DNA of 64,000 bases from Blasia pusilla (Eukaryota > Marchantiophyta > Marchantiopsida > Blasiales), in NCBI GenBank assembly GCA_050084515.1, contig CM114272.1, forward strand, positions 33,604,001-33,668,000, read 5' to 3'. Positions 11,861 through 24,654 of this stretch are shown in pieces. The translations under genes and the position numbers were made by a program. Numbering within the stretch: position 1 is the stretch's first letter; each line of letters starts with the position of its first letter. The notes beneath the pieces are model-generated. The model was given only the letters and a program-made list of their open reading frames with translations. It was not told the origin of the DNA and did not search any database.

Positions 11861-14446
11861 TTGAGACATTCAATCTATTAATTGGCCAAAACAGTTCTAA
11901 CTCTATCATTCTAAACTATGATTATATCTTTGTATAACTTACCTAAGTTTTATGCCGTTATGAAGTTTTGCCACCAGAGATGATCTTAGCCACAATTAGA
12001 GCTTATGCGTGGAAAAAGCCAGATGACCTTTACCTATACTATTGGAATGTCTCCAGCTAGTGATCATGGGGACCAAAACAGGATGATGAAGTTATTCTCC
12101 ATATTTGCAATTGCAATGTGAGTGTGCTCATTGCAAGTGAGTGTGCTCACAACATGTTCTTTGCCATTCATATCATAGAAAGTATGTAGATGGGTTGATT
12201 GCTTACCCTGTTCATTGGCAAAATGTCAGACAGATTATGCAGTGCACATTCCTAGTTCGATATGCTCATTGTTAGTCTTGTAGAAGTCGGGTTGGTATTT
12301 TTTGCAATGTGACTCCATACAGGGAGTTCACAATTCTAGAGCAATTTTTGGAGCTTCAATCCTTCAAGGGGAGCTGGAAACTATTTTACTTCTTAGAGAT
12401 GACGGTGAAGAGTTGCGTTTTTAGTAAAGCAGGTTGGCTAACAAACCCTTCTACTGCTCTTTCAGCTTTTGCTGATGAAATGTGGTGGACAAGTGATATA
12501 TGTTGTGCTTTGGGATACCAATTCCATAGTTATAGAGTTAGTCGTAGGGTAAATTGTAAAGTTCTCCATTGCATTTAAATGAATCATCAAAAGCAAGCGA
12601 GTATATGATGTGAAGTATCAGGAAGGTACTACTTGAATGCACTAATTTTGTACTTCTCATCCAAGATGTAATCTGGATAGAGGCACTTCCTCTATGAGAG
12701 TACATGCATATTCCTTTCTTGATTCTCAAGCAACCTCTGCCTACACACACCCTTCCCATCCATTCACCTGCAGGAGTTGTCTGAATTTCCTCCCAGCGAG
12801 ATGAATTGTGTATGTTGGCAAAGTTGATATAGTTGCCGAGTGGTTCCTTTCTTCCCCAATGTGTTTTTTGTTTCCTTCTTGTGTCATCTTGTAGATTCTG
12901 TCAGGATGCATGACAGATTCTTGTTTCCTGAGTACCCCATCATCATCTCACTACCTTTCAGCAAGTTCTCCACTCCTAGTGTGTTGCACAGGACCCTCGA
13001 GTAATCTTTAATAGAATACCACAAACCAGTTGTGTGTTCTTGTTGTAGTTGATCGGTTTAAATTCTTGTATACAGGGTTTGTCCTCGTGGGCCTGGACCT
13101 AGTAACAAATGACTATGATTTATCTTAGTTGTAAATATCATAAGGTTTTGTTGGAAAATTAAAGAGACTTGAGTCCATCCATTTTTCATCTCTCCCACAG
13201 TGCCCAGTGCTTTCCCTTGTGTGTAAGCTAGATAGATGCTCAAGAGTCCCAAGTCATGTGTCCTGCATTTTGTACTTAAGTGCTAGTTCAATGGGTGAAC
13301 TCACTCCTGAAATTCATATGGGCAATTTATGTAAATTTTCACAATTGTACATTTGCTCATTTGCAACAAAGGACCCTTGCAAAAATAAGTAGATAGGAGA
13401 TAGAAAATAATCTTGGACAGAAATTCCTCATACCAGTGTAGTGAGAGTGCACCACAAGAATATTGAAAGCACATGGTCACACATGATGAGAAAAGCAAAA
13501 GGCAAAACTCATCCTTTGAACTCCTTTGGTGAAGTGCTATTTCAGTTTGAAGCGTCATCCTTGATGGTCACAGGGAAATTTTCATTGTAACAGAGGTGAC
13601 GTTGGTCATGCCCATTAGTGGACACTGAATTGGTAAGTATCCACAAAAGAAGTAAAAGCAACCTGACTCTGAGAGATAAGTAAGAACGAACCCATAAGAC
13701 ACAGGAATAAAGACTCTCCTACCTTCATGCTTCTCTGCTTTATAAGAAATGCAAGACCCACAGATGAAAGCCTAGGTCAAGTAACTGATATGTTGGAATG
13801 GAGGAGAACACAAAGGTACCCAACTATTGACTTGACTGGGTGGTAGAGTAGACTAGATGAAGAAGGATCTCTGAAGTTCTTGCTAGAGGAGGTCTCATTC
13901 ACACAAGTTAATGTTTCCTGCTTTCATATTTCCCACATTTGTTCCACCCTCTAAACACATGTATTCAGAGGCTTTTGAGAATAATTTGAAGTAGGAATTT
14001 GTTACAACAGAAAGTCATAAGTCTCCTATGACTATAATTCAGAACTACAATTTTGATGCTTAACTCTCAGATGCACTTCTTTCTCACTTAGGAGCAATGC
14101 ATGGGAGGATGAATGAGCTTTAACGAGGACCATTTTTGGCCACACGTAGAGACCATGGAAAAATTCAATGCAAGGAGTCATGATTCAATTTATTTTATTT
14201 CTCAGAGAGAGATGAAATTACAAAGTAGACCTTTCATCACTATTAAGCCCTTGGTCAGTGCTCCTAATGTAGTCTCCACTATTTGTACTCTTGACTTGTA
14301 CTTCAACCATGAACTATTGCTCAATCTTGTCAAAGAAGTCCACCCGGTTGCTTGTGGAAACTCAAACAAGTGTTCATGACTTCATCACGGATGCGCAGAC
14401 CCATGTCTCTCACGTTCCGTAGTGTGAGGTTCTCTCCAGCGACATG
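11861..14446. other. Noncoding interior of the Harbinger element
   Basis: No frame here shows transposase, Myb-like or other recognisable features. It presumably contains the 3' ends of the two convergent transcripts and unrelated filler sequence. Confidence 0.4.
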
Positions 14447-15765
14447 CTATGGTTTTGAGTCCAGTAAGATTTCATCATCGACATTTGTCCACAAGTCATT
14501 TCTATTCGTATCAAAGTTATGGAGGATTGCACAGTAAGTTATCCACCTCACTACATGCTTGCTACTAGGTGCTTCAACCAGATGCGTTCTCAATTCACGA
14601 AGAGAGTGCCACCTCGATTTAAGAACGCCAATACAATGCTCGTTGATGACCCTTGCATGTGCAAGGCAAAAATTGAAATCCTCCTTATCTTTGTTCCCTG
14701 AAGCCATACGGAAAGCCGGGACCAAATGTGGTAGTGGTGAGTATCCACTATCCCCCAAGAGGTATTGACCTCCATCAAAATAGTGTGCTTGGTTCATCCC
14801 TTCCCACAAACCCGAACGCTTCAAGCATGTGAAATCTTGGACCGACCCCGGCATACCTGTGATCATGAAAAATACAAGAAAAATTATGAGAATACATTTT
14901 TTCTTATCTTGAAATACTAGCTAGAATTCAAAGTTGAGAGGTACTGAACCTGACCTGTGAAAATGTAAATTATACGCCTTCTATCATCGCATACAATTTG
15001 CGCATTCAAGGAGTAGTTAGACTTTCTATCAAAGTAGGTCTCGCCCGAGTTCTTCGGCCGCTGACTGAGCTTGAGTAGCGTTCCGTCTATCAACCCGACA
15101 CAACCAAGAAATCCTTTCTTAGCAAACTCAGAGGAAATCCTTGAACGCTCCAATTGATTTGGCCATTGGATTTCACTTTTGAGTATGTCTAGTAATACTT
15201 GCATGCACCTCCTCGTGTAGTTGATCATGGAACCCTGCGATATTCCCCAAAAGAAAATAGAACGGGAAAGGCATGCACCATTACCGTTATGGCCTAAACG
15301 ATCCAATGTAACTGCCAACTATACTTCCACAGTAGCTTGGAGTTTGTTATTTGGTGTGTGAAATACTAGATGGTCTTGAATCAAGGATACAAGCCCTTGA
15401 AAAGTGTCTAGTCTCATTCGTGTCATTTGCCTAAAACCAGCAGGAGGCAAGTTGAAGAAAAAAATCTGAATGTAGTCCTTGCTCATGGCAATACCTCCCC
15501 GGGGGTTCAGGTACCTAGTTCCAGATATGACTGAGTAGAGTTCAATCATGTCTCCTCCCATCTCATACTCATCACCCTCTGATTCTTCGAGTGAAAGTTA
15601 ATCATGCTCTTTTGTGATGTCCAAATCACCTTCATTGTCAGATGCCACAAAGTCTTATTCACTCGACTCTAACTCAGAATCCTCCGAATCGCCACCAATA
15701 ATCTCTGCCTGTAAAATGAGGTCTATGGCTCGGAGAATGTCTTGCCGATCTGATAATTTCGGCAT
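14447..15765 (-). pseudogene. PIF/Harbinger DDE transposase pseudogene
   Basis: The coding region starts at ATG 15765 with an acidic leader. It runs through a DNA-binding region (FRQMTRMRLDTFQGLVSLIQ and LDRLGHNGNG) into the catalytic core: first Asp in GCVGLIDGTLLKLSQRP, second in YLLGDSGYSPLPHLVPAFR, and Glu in INEHCIGVLKSRW. A 98-bp GT-AG intron at 14954-14857 joins YIFTG to MPGSVQDFTCL in frame, matching the G-PGS-HD block of the family. Three in-frame stops break the frame (TAA at 15657-15655, TAA at 15600-15598, TAG at 15321-15319); each can be explained by a CAA or CAG codon changing to stop. The catalytic triad itself is intact, so the copy may have been inactivated fairly recently. 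Confidence 0.85.
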
Positions 15766-15907
15766 GGTGTTGAGCATTTACATATTAATGAGGATTTCTA
15801 CAATTGTAGAGGGTGCAGCTCAACAAAGGTTTGAAAAGCCCATTTAAATCATCCTCTTCACCATATTCAATTTTCAATCCTCACATACCTGATTGATTTT
15901 CTCGGTG

Positions 15908-16054
15908 GCTGATATGCTTATGCAATTGATCGCTCAAAATTTGGTTGCAGGTCCAGAAAGCAATTCCATACACTACTATGGTTGATATACTTGTGCAATT
16001 GATCGCTCAAAATTTGGTTGCAAGTCCAGAAAGCAATTCCATGCACTACTATCT
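15908..16054. repeat. 73-bp tandem duplication
   Basis: Two adjacent copies of a 73-bp unit containing CAATTGATCGCTCAAAATTT, nearly identical, lie between the transposase start and the right terminal repeat. They are followed to about 16200 by a looser array of CCCACCTTCTTCAGCATGA-like units. Confidence 0.8.
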
Positions 16055-16429
16055 GTCGTGCCCACCTTCTTCAGCATGATCTGATTTGCCTTGCCCACCT
16101 TCATCAGCATGATCTGCCTCAATCTACCCACCTTCTTCATAAGCGTGTTTTACTACAATCTCCCCACCTCCTCTACACTCTATTTCAATCTGCTCACCTC
16201 CACAATCTACTTTGAATGCAACTTGCCACTAACTGCTCCGACCTCCTCCTGAGCTCTCTTACCCCCTCCGGAGAGGGGCAATTCTATGATGGACATTTTT
16301 GTAATCGCCATTGAGGGGAAACGGGAGGCAACTTTGGACTGCCGTTGGTGAGAACGGCTCATCGCCCTAACCCGCCTTGAAGGGAGCCCCCGTCTGACTT
16401 CACGGGACACAAATGAGTGGCCCTATTAT

Positions 16430-19400
16430 ACTAGTAGGTGAATATTAGTAGTACTAGTCTACTCCGGTTGTATACATTCATCCGATTAATCATTTAAATT
16501 AATGAAACGTGTTTGTGGATAATATATTCGACATCCAAAATTAATTCTTGAGTGACATAAGTAATATGGGGATATCTAGCAAATTCAAGTTGATCAAAAT
16601 TGTCAAATGTCATGTCTCAAATGAGTGTCGCGAGATGGACGTATATGATCATTACAACGAAATTAACCATGAGAGAACATGGGAGTAGGCGAGTAAACAC
16701 CAATCTTTTGTAAAATTTGACATGGAGACTTAAAGTCGGGTCCCATGGGCGAGCGTGACGGATTTTGGCTGTTGTGACAAATGGGCTGCACCCGACGGCA
16801 AATAACGATTTCAAATCGTCAACGTCGGTAATCTGTGGCCATAGTCGTTGGGTTTTGCACGGGGTCTCCATATTTCTCGCGCCCAATTTTTTTGGGCGCA
16901 AGAAATGAACTCGTCCTTACGCCCTCCGATAGTTTTTGGGGCTAGTAGAAATTTGAAATAACTAGTTAAACTTCTGTCCATTTCGTTTGAATCTTCCGTC
17001 CATTGACGTTTCTTGCTACATAGAACTTGGGAGGATTTTCATGGTTTTGCTCTTGAATTTCATGCAGGGCTTTTCTTTTGAACGCCATGCGCTTACCCAA
17101 TATTCTTTCGCTTCTTCAAATCTTGTTTCACTAGCTTCTTCAGTTTGAATCAATTTCACTTCCTCGAGCTTTCACTCCATTCGTCCTACTGAAGAGAATT
17201 CACATGAGGAAGAAAAGTAAGTAGGTCCCTAACTTTTTATTCTTATTGTTTGCTTTCGCCCAAAGATAAGACATATGTCGAATTGAATAAACAAGACCTT
17301 CAATTCATGACTTACAAATTGTGAAAATTTGAGATTGAGCTCTGTGCGCTCTGCAAATCACTCTATCCGTGGGTTGGAATTCACGTGTTTATTGGTATCG
17401 TGTTGAGGAGGTCGTGTGGTGATGCCGTAGCACGATGGTATTTTAGTCTTTTGCTAATGCGCGGATTGCGTTTGGTGCGGGAATTCGCTGAAAACATAAT
17501 GGTGGGTGTAGTGGGAGGACCATTGTGTGGTTGCAGAACAATTTTTTAGTTTTGAAGTCTATTAACCTTGGTTCATAGTACGAATCAACCAACATGGAAC
17601 ACATGTACATGTGTAACGTTGGATTTAGTATATAACGCATCTCTACAATGTTGCAATTTGATTTTTCACAATTTGAGAGTTTACTTTGCATACAACTTTC
17701 ACGTGGGAACATTGTACAATTTTTGCATTAACAATAGATGCAAGGTTATATGCCTTCTCGATTTGGTCCTCTTTAGGGCATGAGCCAAAAAGAACTCTGA
17801 CTCAAGATATTTTCTTCCCCTGAGAGATTTAAGTGGAAGGGTGCAAATACAATATTTTGTTTCATTTGAGATTTTATGGTGTTTCCATTTAGATACGGAA
17901 TCCTATTCCATCCTTTCTCAAGATACTTATTAGAGACAAGACACAACTCGGGGGATCTCCATGGATCTCTTGATTCTGTTTTGTAGAGCCAACCCTCAAT
18001 TTATTTGTCTCATACAACATTTCCTTGCTCCATTCATGATTTTTTTTAAGGCAATGGAAACCAAGTCTTACATTTGAAAGTAGCCATTCAATCTTGACTT
18101 TACATTTGGAAGATTCAAATTTAGTCTTTGTCATCCAACCCATCTTACATTCTAAAACAGTCATCCAAAGTGTAGATGGGAAATGTGCCACAAAAATGGC
18201 GTCAAGATGTGGGGGCAAAGTGTGACACAATGGGGTTTGTGGTTTAGGAAGTGTAAGATGCATATGGAATATTTCGTTACTTTGTCAATAGTGGAATGAT
18301 GATTTAAGACTTGCAAAAGGATTCCTTATCCCCCCTTCTTATGAGATTCTCTTTTGATGCATCCCAAATACATGTAAGGACCACACAAGTACCCCAATTC
18401 CACTAGGTTTCCCTACAAAGTCATCGTTCGTCTGATCATAGCCTCTCTACAACATGGTCGTGTAGTAAGAAATATTGATAGCCTAAGAAGGGGACACAAA
18501 TGCATCGAGCTAAAACCTTATGGTTCTCTGGATACTCAAAAAATACGTAATTGTTAGGATATGGATGACATCAATTCACTAGTTGGTCTTAAGCGTGAAA
18601 TTGAAACCAGAAACCGGACACTCCCATCCGAAACCGCTCTAACCTATATCAAGCTAGGAGATGCAAGAGCGAGAGCAAAATAAGCAGTGCGGTCTTAAGT
18701 GCACTATCTTGGTTGAAAAAAAAATCACTAACATGGAAAGATGGTTAGTAACCCAGTGACATTTTGGGGATCTTTCTTCAAGTTTTTGGGAGATAAATTG
18801 TGTTGTGATAGAGCTCTTTCACAACATCATGCGCTCGATGTGATAATCTTTCTAGCTTCCTACCAGTATTCTCGAAAGATCTTGCTCATTCGTAGATCTT
18901 GCTAACCACAAATTAGTAGTTTACTCATCTGACGTTATAGGGGATAAGTTTTCCTCGACCTCTTGATGTGTAGAACCCTTCACGTCTACGATAATCAGTG
19001 GCATGTAGATTGGAAGACATCGTAGATTACACTCGTTCAACATGCCTTCTTCAATCACTTGGCATAAGGTTTTTGAAGTTGTCAAGTAGTCTAGATTTCC
19101 ATTAGTAGGTAGGAGATAAATTTAGAGATAATAATTACTTTCGGATCATATCTCCTATTAAGCGATCGAGTGTTCATTATCATATAGGTTTTCCTCTTGT
19201 ACACTCTCGATTTGCGTCGAATTGGGTCTCTTACAAAATATCAATTGAAATGGGGCGCATCGAATTTCATAAGATGCAAGCTGTGCTCGGATTTCCACAC
19301 GCTTCAAATCCATCTAGACAATGTTGAAACTTAAGCTACCCTCCTCACAAATCTATGAATTGATCATCATAGAATATCAACAGGGCAAAGGGACACAATT

Positions 19401-20590
19401 AAGTAGAGTAATAGCATAAAATTAATGATTATGTGGCTAGCTAAATTAGCTCCAAGACTCTTCACATTCGGCTAAGAATGCACCGATGGTTGGGTGCAAT
19501 CTTACAAACTCAAATCTGAAGAGACAAGGTGCTTCTCTGATGATGGGTCTTCCCGTGCCTAGCTCTTGCTTAGCCGATTATAGCTGTGTTTGGATGGAAT
19601 TGGGCTTCGCTTAAAATAATCCTTGCTTGGTTCATTGAGCCCCACACGTGCAATTTCTTGTTTTATCCCCCATTGATTCTCCCTCCTCTCATTGATTGGT
19701 GTCTTCCCCCTTATGAGTAGCCACTCCAAATAATTGAAGACGGTTTAAGTAGGCATAAGTATTTCTTTATAGTTCATAGTTGGATGTTGGCATATTTGAC
19801 AGTTGGATGTTGTCCAACTGTCAAATATTGGGGCTGCCCCTCCATTGCACCCATGTCATAGTCGGGGTATGGAAGGGGAAGGAACCTCGTCTGCTCATTC
19901 CATAGCCAAATCAACGTCCCAATGGGTACTACGGTCCACCTATGTAGAGCTTTAGTCTCTAAAGCTATCTCTAATTGTCGACGTTGTCAACAAATTAAGT
20001 AACTCGCCTATGATTCACGCATAGAAGCTTGGGGATCATAGGGAACCTTTACATTCTAGGCAGTTCTCTTCCAAATGCAAATGGAAATATTAGAATTGAA
20101 TCATGCTAGTCAATCTAGTATGGACACCTTAAAACGAAAGTGGAAAAAAGTGGCTGAATTTTGTTTCAAGAACGGGATGAAATAACCCATTCGTGATGGC
20201 CAAGCCTGGAAGAAGAAATGGAGTGCTCTAATAAGATAATTCAAATAGGTCAGTTAAGTTGGTGGTATCAAATTGCTATAATATGATGCATAAGATGAAA
20301 ATTTGTTATTTTACAAGTGATATTCTTGTAAGTTTTGAGTTCAAGTTTATAATTAGGAGCAAAAGACGAAAAGTGGCGAGTTGTCTTACTTTGACACTCA
20401 CATGTTAAAAAAGGATCGGATATAATAAGATCTATCTTCAAACTTTGATGAAGTGTATTACAAGGTTCTAGTCGAACGGCTTCCCAAACGACAAGATGTG
20501 GACTCGAAGAGCATGGGAGTGTCAAGCTTTGATACTTTACTTCTTCTTCATATTAATGCTAACTTGATTTCTGTACCCATGAGTCCAATA
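16430..20590. other. 4-kb stretch without a recognised gene
   Basis: The longest frames (for example 17889-18263 on the minus strand, 124 codons) have no recognisable domain and no splice support. The composition is AT-rich with scattered simple sequence. The only structured item I see is the hairpin at 19792-19828. It is probably old transposon-derived DNA. Confidence 0.4.
19792..19828. repeat. Perfect 16-bp inverted repeat with 5-base loop
   Basis: ATATTTGACAGTTGGA at 19792-19807 is followed by TGTTG and then by its exact reverse complement at 19813-19828. It would form a stable hairpin in single-stranded DNA or RNA. No coding region is near, so it may be the centre of an unrecognised foldback element. 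Confidence 0.85.
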
Positions 20591-20599
20591 CCTCCAACC

Positions 20600-20862
20600 G
20601 TGCCTCTAGGTACATCAATATGACGAGAATAATTTACTTATTTTTGTTAGTATCACTATTAAGCTATTACTAACTTGTTGCTTGTTTATATAAAGGTGGA
20701 ATTATTTGAGACCCCAAAAACCATCCTTCTCCTCCACCGTCTTTCCCAAGTACATCAATATGATGAGAAGAAAGTTCCTTTTTCTTAATAATGCATATAA
20801 TGCACATACGCTATTACTAATTTATTACTTGTTTATGTGGAGGTGGGATCATTTCAGATCCC
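20600..20862. repeat. Divergent tandem duplication, unit about 135 bp
   Basis: The block from AAGTACATCAATATGA-like sequence through CTATTACTAAC-TTGTT-CTTGTTTAT to GGTGGAATTATTTGAGACCCC occurs twice in tandem, first at about 20600-20717 and again at about 20737-20862, with clear substitutions between copies. It precedes the fragmentary ORF1-like stretch at 21040. Confidence 0.6.
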
Positions 20863-21019
20863 AATGGATGGAGAAGAGATCCCAAGTAACACGTCTGGGC
20901 CTCCATCATGTGCTCCTACTAAAGGCTCTTAAATTTTTGTTTTCTTTTACATTATGGCTACTTGGAATATTTCCTTAGTGATTTTTTGGTCTTATATGGA
21001 AATATAATTAATAAATTTA

Positions 21020-21300
21020 TTGGTGTTATGTGGTAATGTAGACTTCGGCACTTGCAATCTCTCCAGAATTGAAAAAAAAAGTTCAAAAAGGAAGAGCCTC
21101 AAGATTGGGATTAGAGGAAAACGACAACGTAAGAGTTCCATGGGAGACGCCATGAAGAAATCCGCTGATTCCATGATAAAAATTACACCTGATGGTCAAA
21201 GAAAGGTTGTTGAACAACGAAAATTATAACTGGAAGTCCTAAAACATAATTTAGATGCTCTCATAATGATATATTGAGCCTTATGTCATGCCTTTGGTAG
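21020..21300 (+). pseudogene. Possible second Harbinger ORF1 remnant
   Basis: A basic stretch (KKSSKRKSLKIGIRGKRQRK) followed by SSMGDAMKKSADSMIKI and QRKVVEQRKL resembles the C-terminal half of Myb/SANT-like accessory proteins of plant Harbinger elements. After a stop the same frame continues with LEVLKHNLDALI. It lies on the plus strand, facing a decayed Harbinger transposase on the minus strand at 22814-23803, the same order as in the complete element at 8972-16424. The identification rests on composition and context, so it is weak. Confidence 0.35.
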
Positions 21301-22813
21301 AGCTTTGAAGGGGGATCTTGAGATTTTACATTAAAAAATAACTGAACTTCATTGAGGACACGATATCGTATAGTAAATCAGCCAGTATGTAAACTTCTTC
21401 CTCATTAAGTGTTAGATAGAGTTTTATTAGTATTATATAAATTAGCATAGGAAAAAAAAATTCTCATGTTTAAACCTTTTTATCGTGCCTCTTTTATGCG
21501 GGCCCAACTTTAGAAAAAGAGATAATAAATAAAAGATGATTTTATAAAAGCAAAAGTAGTCTTGGTTGATGGCTAGATTAGTTGGGGTAATTTGGAAAAT
21601 ATCAAGTGGATAAAAGAGGATATTTTGGAAGAGATAAGAAGAAATCTACTTGTGTCAAAATGTGATTGGCTAAGCTTTGAGAGGTAACTATGTGGCAAAA
21701 GATAAGATTAGTTCTATTTCGTACTCTTGTGGATCCCCTATGAGTATATAAAGAGGAGGGACCTTCAAGGATTCATCACCTTCTATTTCACATCTTAAGT
21801 TTCTCGTGTCACTCTTGAGTGTATGGCTTTGGGATTGTTTGCTCTTCCAATGAGAATGGATTATCCCTATTGGGAGAGTAATTTGATCATGGTCTATTCT
21901 TCGAGAGGTTCCTAGAGTGTGGTGTGTGTGGAGATGAGAGGCTTGTCACCTCAGAGGAGTTTAGTCATACTAAAATAATGAATGTTTTGGCTTGTTTTTC
22001 CTAATGAGAGTGGATTATCCCTCTTGGGAGAATAATTTCGCCAAAGTCCATTCTTGAGGAGAGTAGAAAATGTCTGTCAAGCATGGATAAGGGTGGAGCA
22101 CGAGTTGTGCCCGACTTTCCTTTCCTCAATCCTTACCATGTCAAGGTACTCTTTGTAGATAGGCATTGGTTCTCTTGCTATTTAGTTTATCACTTTGGGG
22201 AGGGTTCATGAACCAGGTCATGCAATCTCCAATTCCGGTGATTCTTCCTATAGTCACATATGGAAGGACATGGGATTGTACTTTGTATGTCCTTATATAG
22301 CAATCCATGGATGTCAATAGGCCTGCTCAAGTAGGGTTTAACACTAGTTGTGCTATCTTCCTCGTGTACAAGCGTAAAGTAGTTTATAGGGACTTTATAG
22401 TTAGAAATTTCGAGGTCCGATGTTACATAGAAGTGATCGCCTTGGCACTTCCATTTGTGATACCTGTTGTGAGAGTATACATAATAATTTTGTACTGAAA
22501 AAAAAAACTTCTTTGAGAGTTCACCTTGCATCGACCACGTTTGCCGTAGCTAGAAAGCCCGCCCTTACTCGAAGAAAGGCTGTCGACACGACAACGGTAA
22601 ACAAAAATATGCATATAAAATGTACTTATATATTAGATATATACAGATATATAATATAATTCTACTTGTATGTAGAATATATTTGTAATTCTATATACTT
22701 CTACATATATGTTGAAATTACTATTCACTCTTTGCCATGACATGCTCGAAAAGAGTATCGCGATATCTCCTTCCATCAAGTATTGTTTTATTGTTTGGAG
22801 GATCGCAATGACC
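21300..22813. other. Noncoding, probably inside the second Harbinger-like element
   Basis: No gene recognised. A TATATAA motif lies at 21745-21751. A block of about 65 bp containing AATGAGA-TGGATTATCCCT occurs twice, at about 21846-21912 and 22001-22066, as imperfect direct repeats. Confidence 0.35.
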
Positions 22814-23803
22814 TCATGCTATATGCATCCTTATCAAGGAGGAGGGGTCCATGAGATCATCTATTATAGGATCTTCTCTATCTACCATGATATTATGAAG
22901 AACATATACAACAAATATCATCTTTGGTAATGTTTGTAAGTTTGGTTTGAAAATGACTTGATTGAGTATGCGCCATGTCCTTTTAAGTCGGCCAAAAGCT
23001 CTCTCCACGCGCATCCTCATGGAAGAATGATGAAAGTTCCAAGTATCCTTTGGTCCGATAGGTGCTCTAGGATAAGGAACTATGAGCCATGGAAAGGGTG
23101 GATACACTATATCACCAATAATATACTCCCAAGTCCTCTCACTATTTCTTAAAGGAAGTGAATATCCATCTAGGACTTTTTGGTTGGAAGTAGCACTTTT
23201 GTAGAATTAGGAGTTTCAAAGAATTCTAATATCATGAATTGAAGCGAGATATCTAATGAATACATCTAGGAATTTCAGCCTTGAATCAACGATAGCTAGC
23301 ATCGCACAATGATAAGATTTATTTTTATGACAATACCACACTATGTAATTAGCACTCGTTGGTAGTTCCATAGAAACTGAGTGACATAAATTACATCGCA
23401 ACAATTCAAAAAGAAATGTTGTGCTTCGGAATTGGATTTTACATTCTAGATATGTTATCCTCTTAGCAAACCCACTACCCCACATGTCTCCTCCACAAGT
23501 GTATTAATGACTCCAAAGACAACTTGCACACTTGTAGATTTTCCAACACATAAGAATTCTCCAATCCCCTTCATTCTATCCCTTGTGGCAATACATCATA
23601 GAGTGATAGCGACTTGTCTCAACACTCAACAATCTATTTGGTAAGACTTGTAGGGAATGGAAAGGATTAATAGTTAGTTGACTCTGTAACATATCACAAA
23701 TGAAGTCAAATGTGCTCACAATGACATGAAAGAAATCTCTAAATCGCTTCGGATGATCTCTTCTTACTATAGCATCATCAATGAAAAGACATGTAAATGC
23801 CAT
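22814..23803 (-). pseudogene. Harbinger (HARBI1-like) transposase pseudogene
   Basis: On the minus strand an N-terminal region near 23803-23576 is followed by SMELPTSANYIVWYCHKNKS and AIVDSRLKFLDVF at about 23370-23260, then ASIHDIRILRNS. After a TAA, reading continues through YIIGDIVYPPFPWLIVPY to SMRMRVERAFGRLKRTWRIL at about 22995-22940. These are the blocks around the second Asp (IIGD) and the Glu (RVERAFGRLK) of the DDE core. The block expected to carry the first Asp is corrupted by frame changes. The protein belongs to a different branch from the transposase at 14447-15765, because the spacing and the conserved words differ. The copy is clearly inactive. Confidence 0.7.
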
Positions 23804-23809
23804 ATATTA

Positions 23810-24650
23810 TGGTAAAATATACTAAGGAGAGAACATACGATGTGATATAGTACTTGCACTAGCATTAATCATGAATTAGAAGCACAAAAGAGCATGATAA
23901 CGAAGGAAAGAGCTCTTGCATCTAGCTTGAAGGAAAAAAAGACGAGTGTAAATAATTTGAATTATAATAATAAAATAGAGAGTTAAGAAGCACATGATTA
24001 TTGAATCATCCATTGTCTCATCATTTAAAATATCCATGATTAAAAAAATGGAAGAGAATAAAAAATAATAAAAGAATGCAACAAGAATTAAGAAGAATAA
24101 AAGAATCATGTAATAATAAAAATAAATTAAGAAATAAAATGGTGTGAGAAAAAAATATTGTTGAGAGAATTAACTATGAGAATGAGAAGAAATACGTGGA
24201 AAAAAATCTGAAGGCCGTCTTCTTGGGGTCGCACACGACCCCAAGAAGATGGGCCATGGGACCCGACCCTTATTTGCAATCAAAGCAAAAGATAGATAGG
24301 TAGGGAATTTAGATCCATATAAATCAAAAGGCATGAGACAAATGCAATCAATAGGATATGTGGAATGAAAACTTAGTGGATGTCTTTGATAATAGTGTAG
24401 ATGTCCGTTTTAAGTACCTATTGAACCATTAAAGAGATTATTCGATAAAGGAAATTAATTCACAACTTTGTTTAAAGAATTGTTTTATTATAACAAAAAT
24501 TAGTTATTAATGTCTTTTTACATAAATATAACATGTTTAACCATCTTTCTCATTTCAATGTGCATCACTTCGCTTATGTACATTAGATCGCCATCAGATT
24601 TGTGAGAAGGTATTTTCATTTTACATTCACTAAAGTAACTTATAAATAAA
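23810..24650. other. AT-rich stretch without gene; contains a strong hairpin
   Basis: Very AT-rich sequence. At 24218-24231 and 24236-24249 a 14-bp perfect inverted repeat centred on GGGGTCG-CACA-CGACCCC stands out from its surroundings. See the separate entry. Confidence 0.5.
24218..24249. repeat. GC-rich hairpin, 14-bp stem, CACA loop
   Basis: TCTTCTTGGGGTCG at 24218-24231 pairs exactly with 24236-24249. It lies on the 3' side of the fossil Helitron helicase, as read on the minus strand. Helitrons end with a short hairpin and then CTRR, but no CTRR follows at the right distance here. Its role is therefore undecided. Confidence 0.75.
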
Positions 24651-24654
24651 AAAT

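Larger units (their letters stand above)
8972..16424. mobile_element. PIF/Harbinger DNA transposon, 7.45 kb, decayed
   Basis: Perfect 14-bp terminal inverted repeats bound the element: AGGGCCACTCATTT at 8972-8985 and its reverse complement at 16411-16424. The trinucleotide ATT flanks both ends (8969-8971 and 16425-16427), consistent with the 3-bp target duplication of this superfamily. Inside lie a Myb/SANT-like accessory gene on the plus strand (9655-11094) and a DDE transposase on the minus strand (14447-15765), pointing at each other, which is one of the known arrangements of two-gene PIF/Harbinger elements. In such elements both proteins are needed for movement. Here both frames are broken, so the copy should be immobile. 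About 3.3 kb of noncoding DNA separates the genes. Confidence 0.8.

Noticed and set aside
17889-18263. 124-codon minus-strand frame
   Set aside because: No recognisable motif, no splice support, no neighbouring coding evidence. Chance is sufficient.
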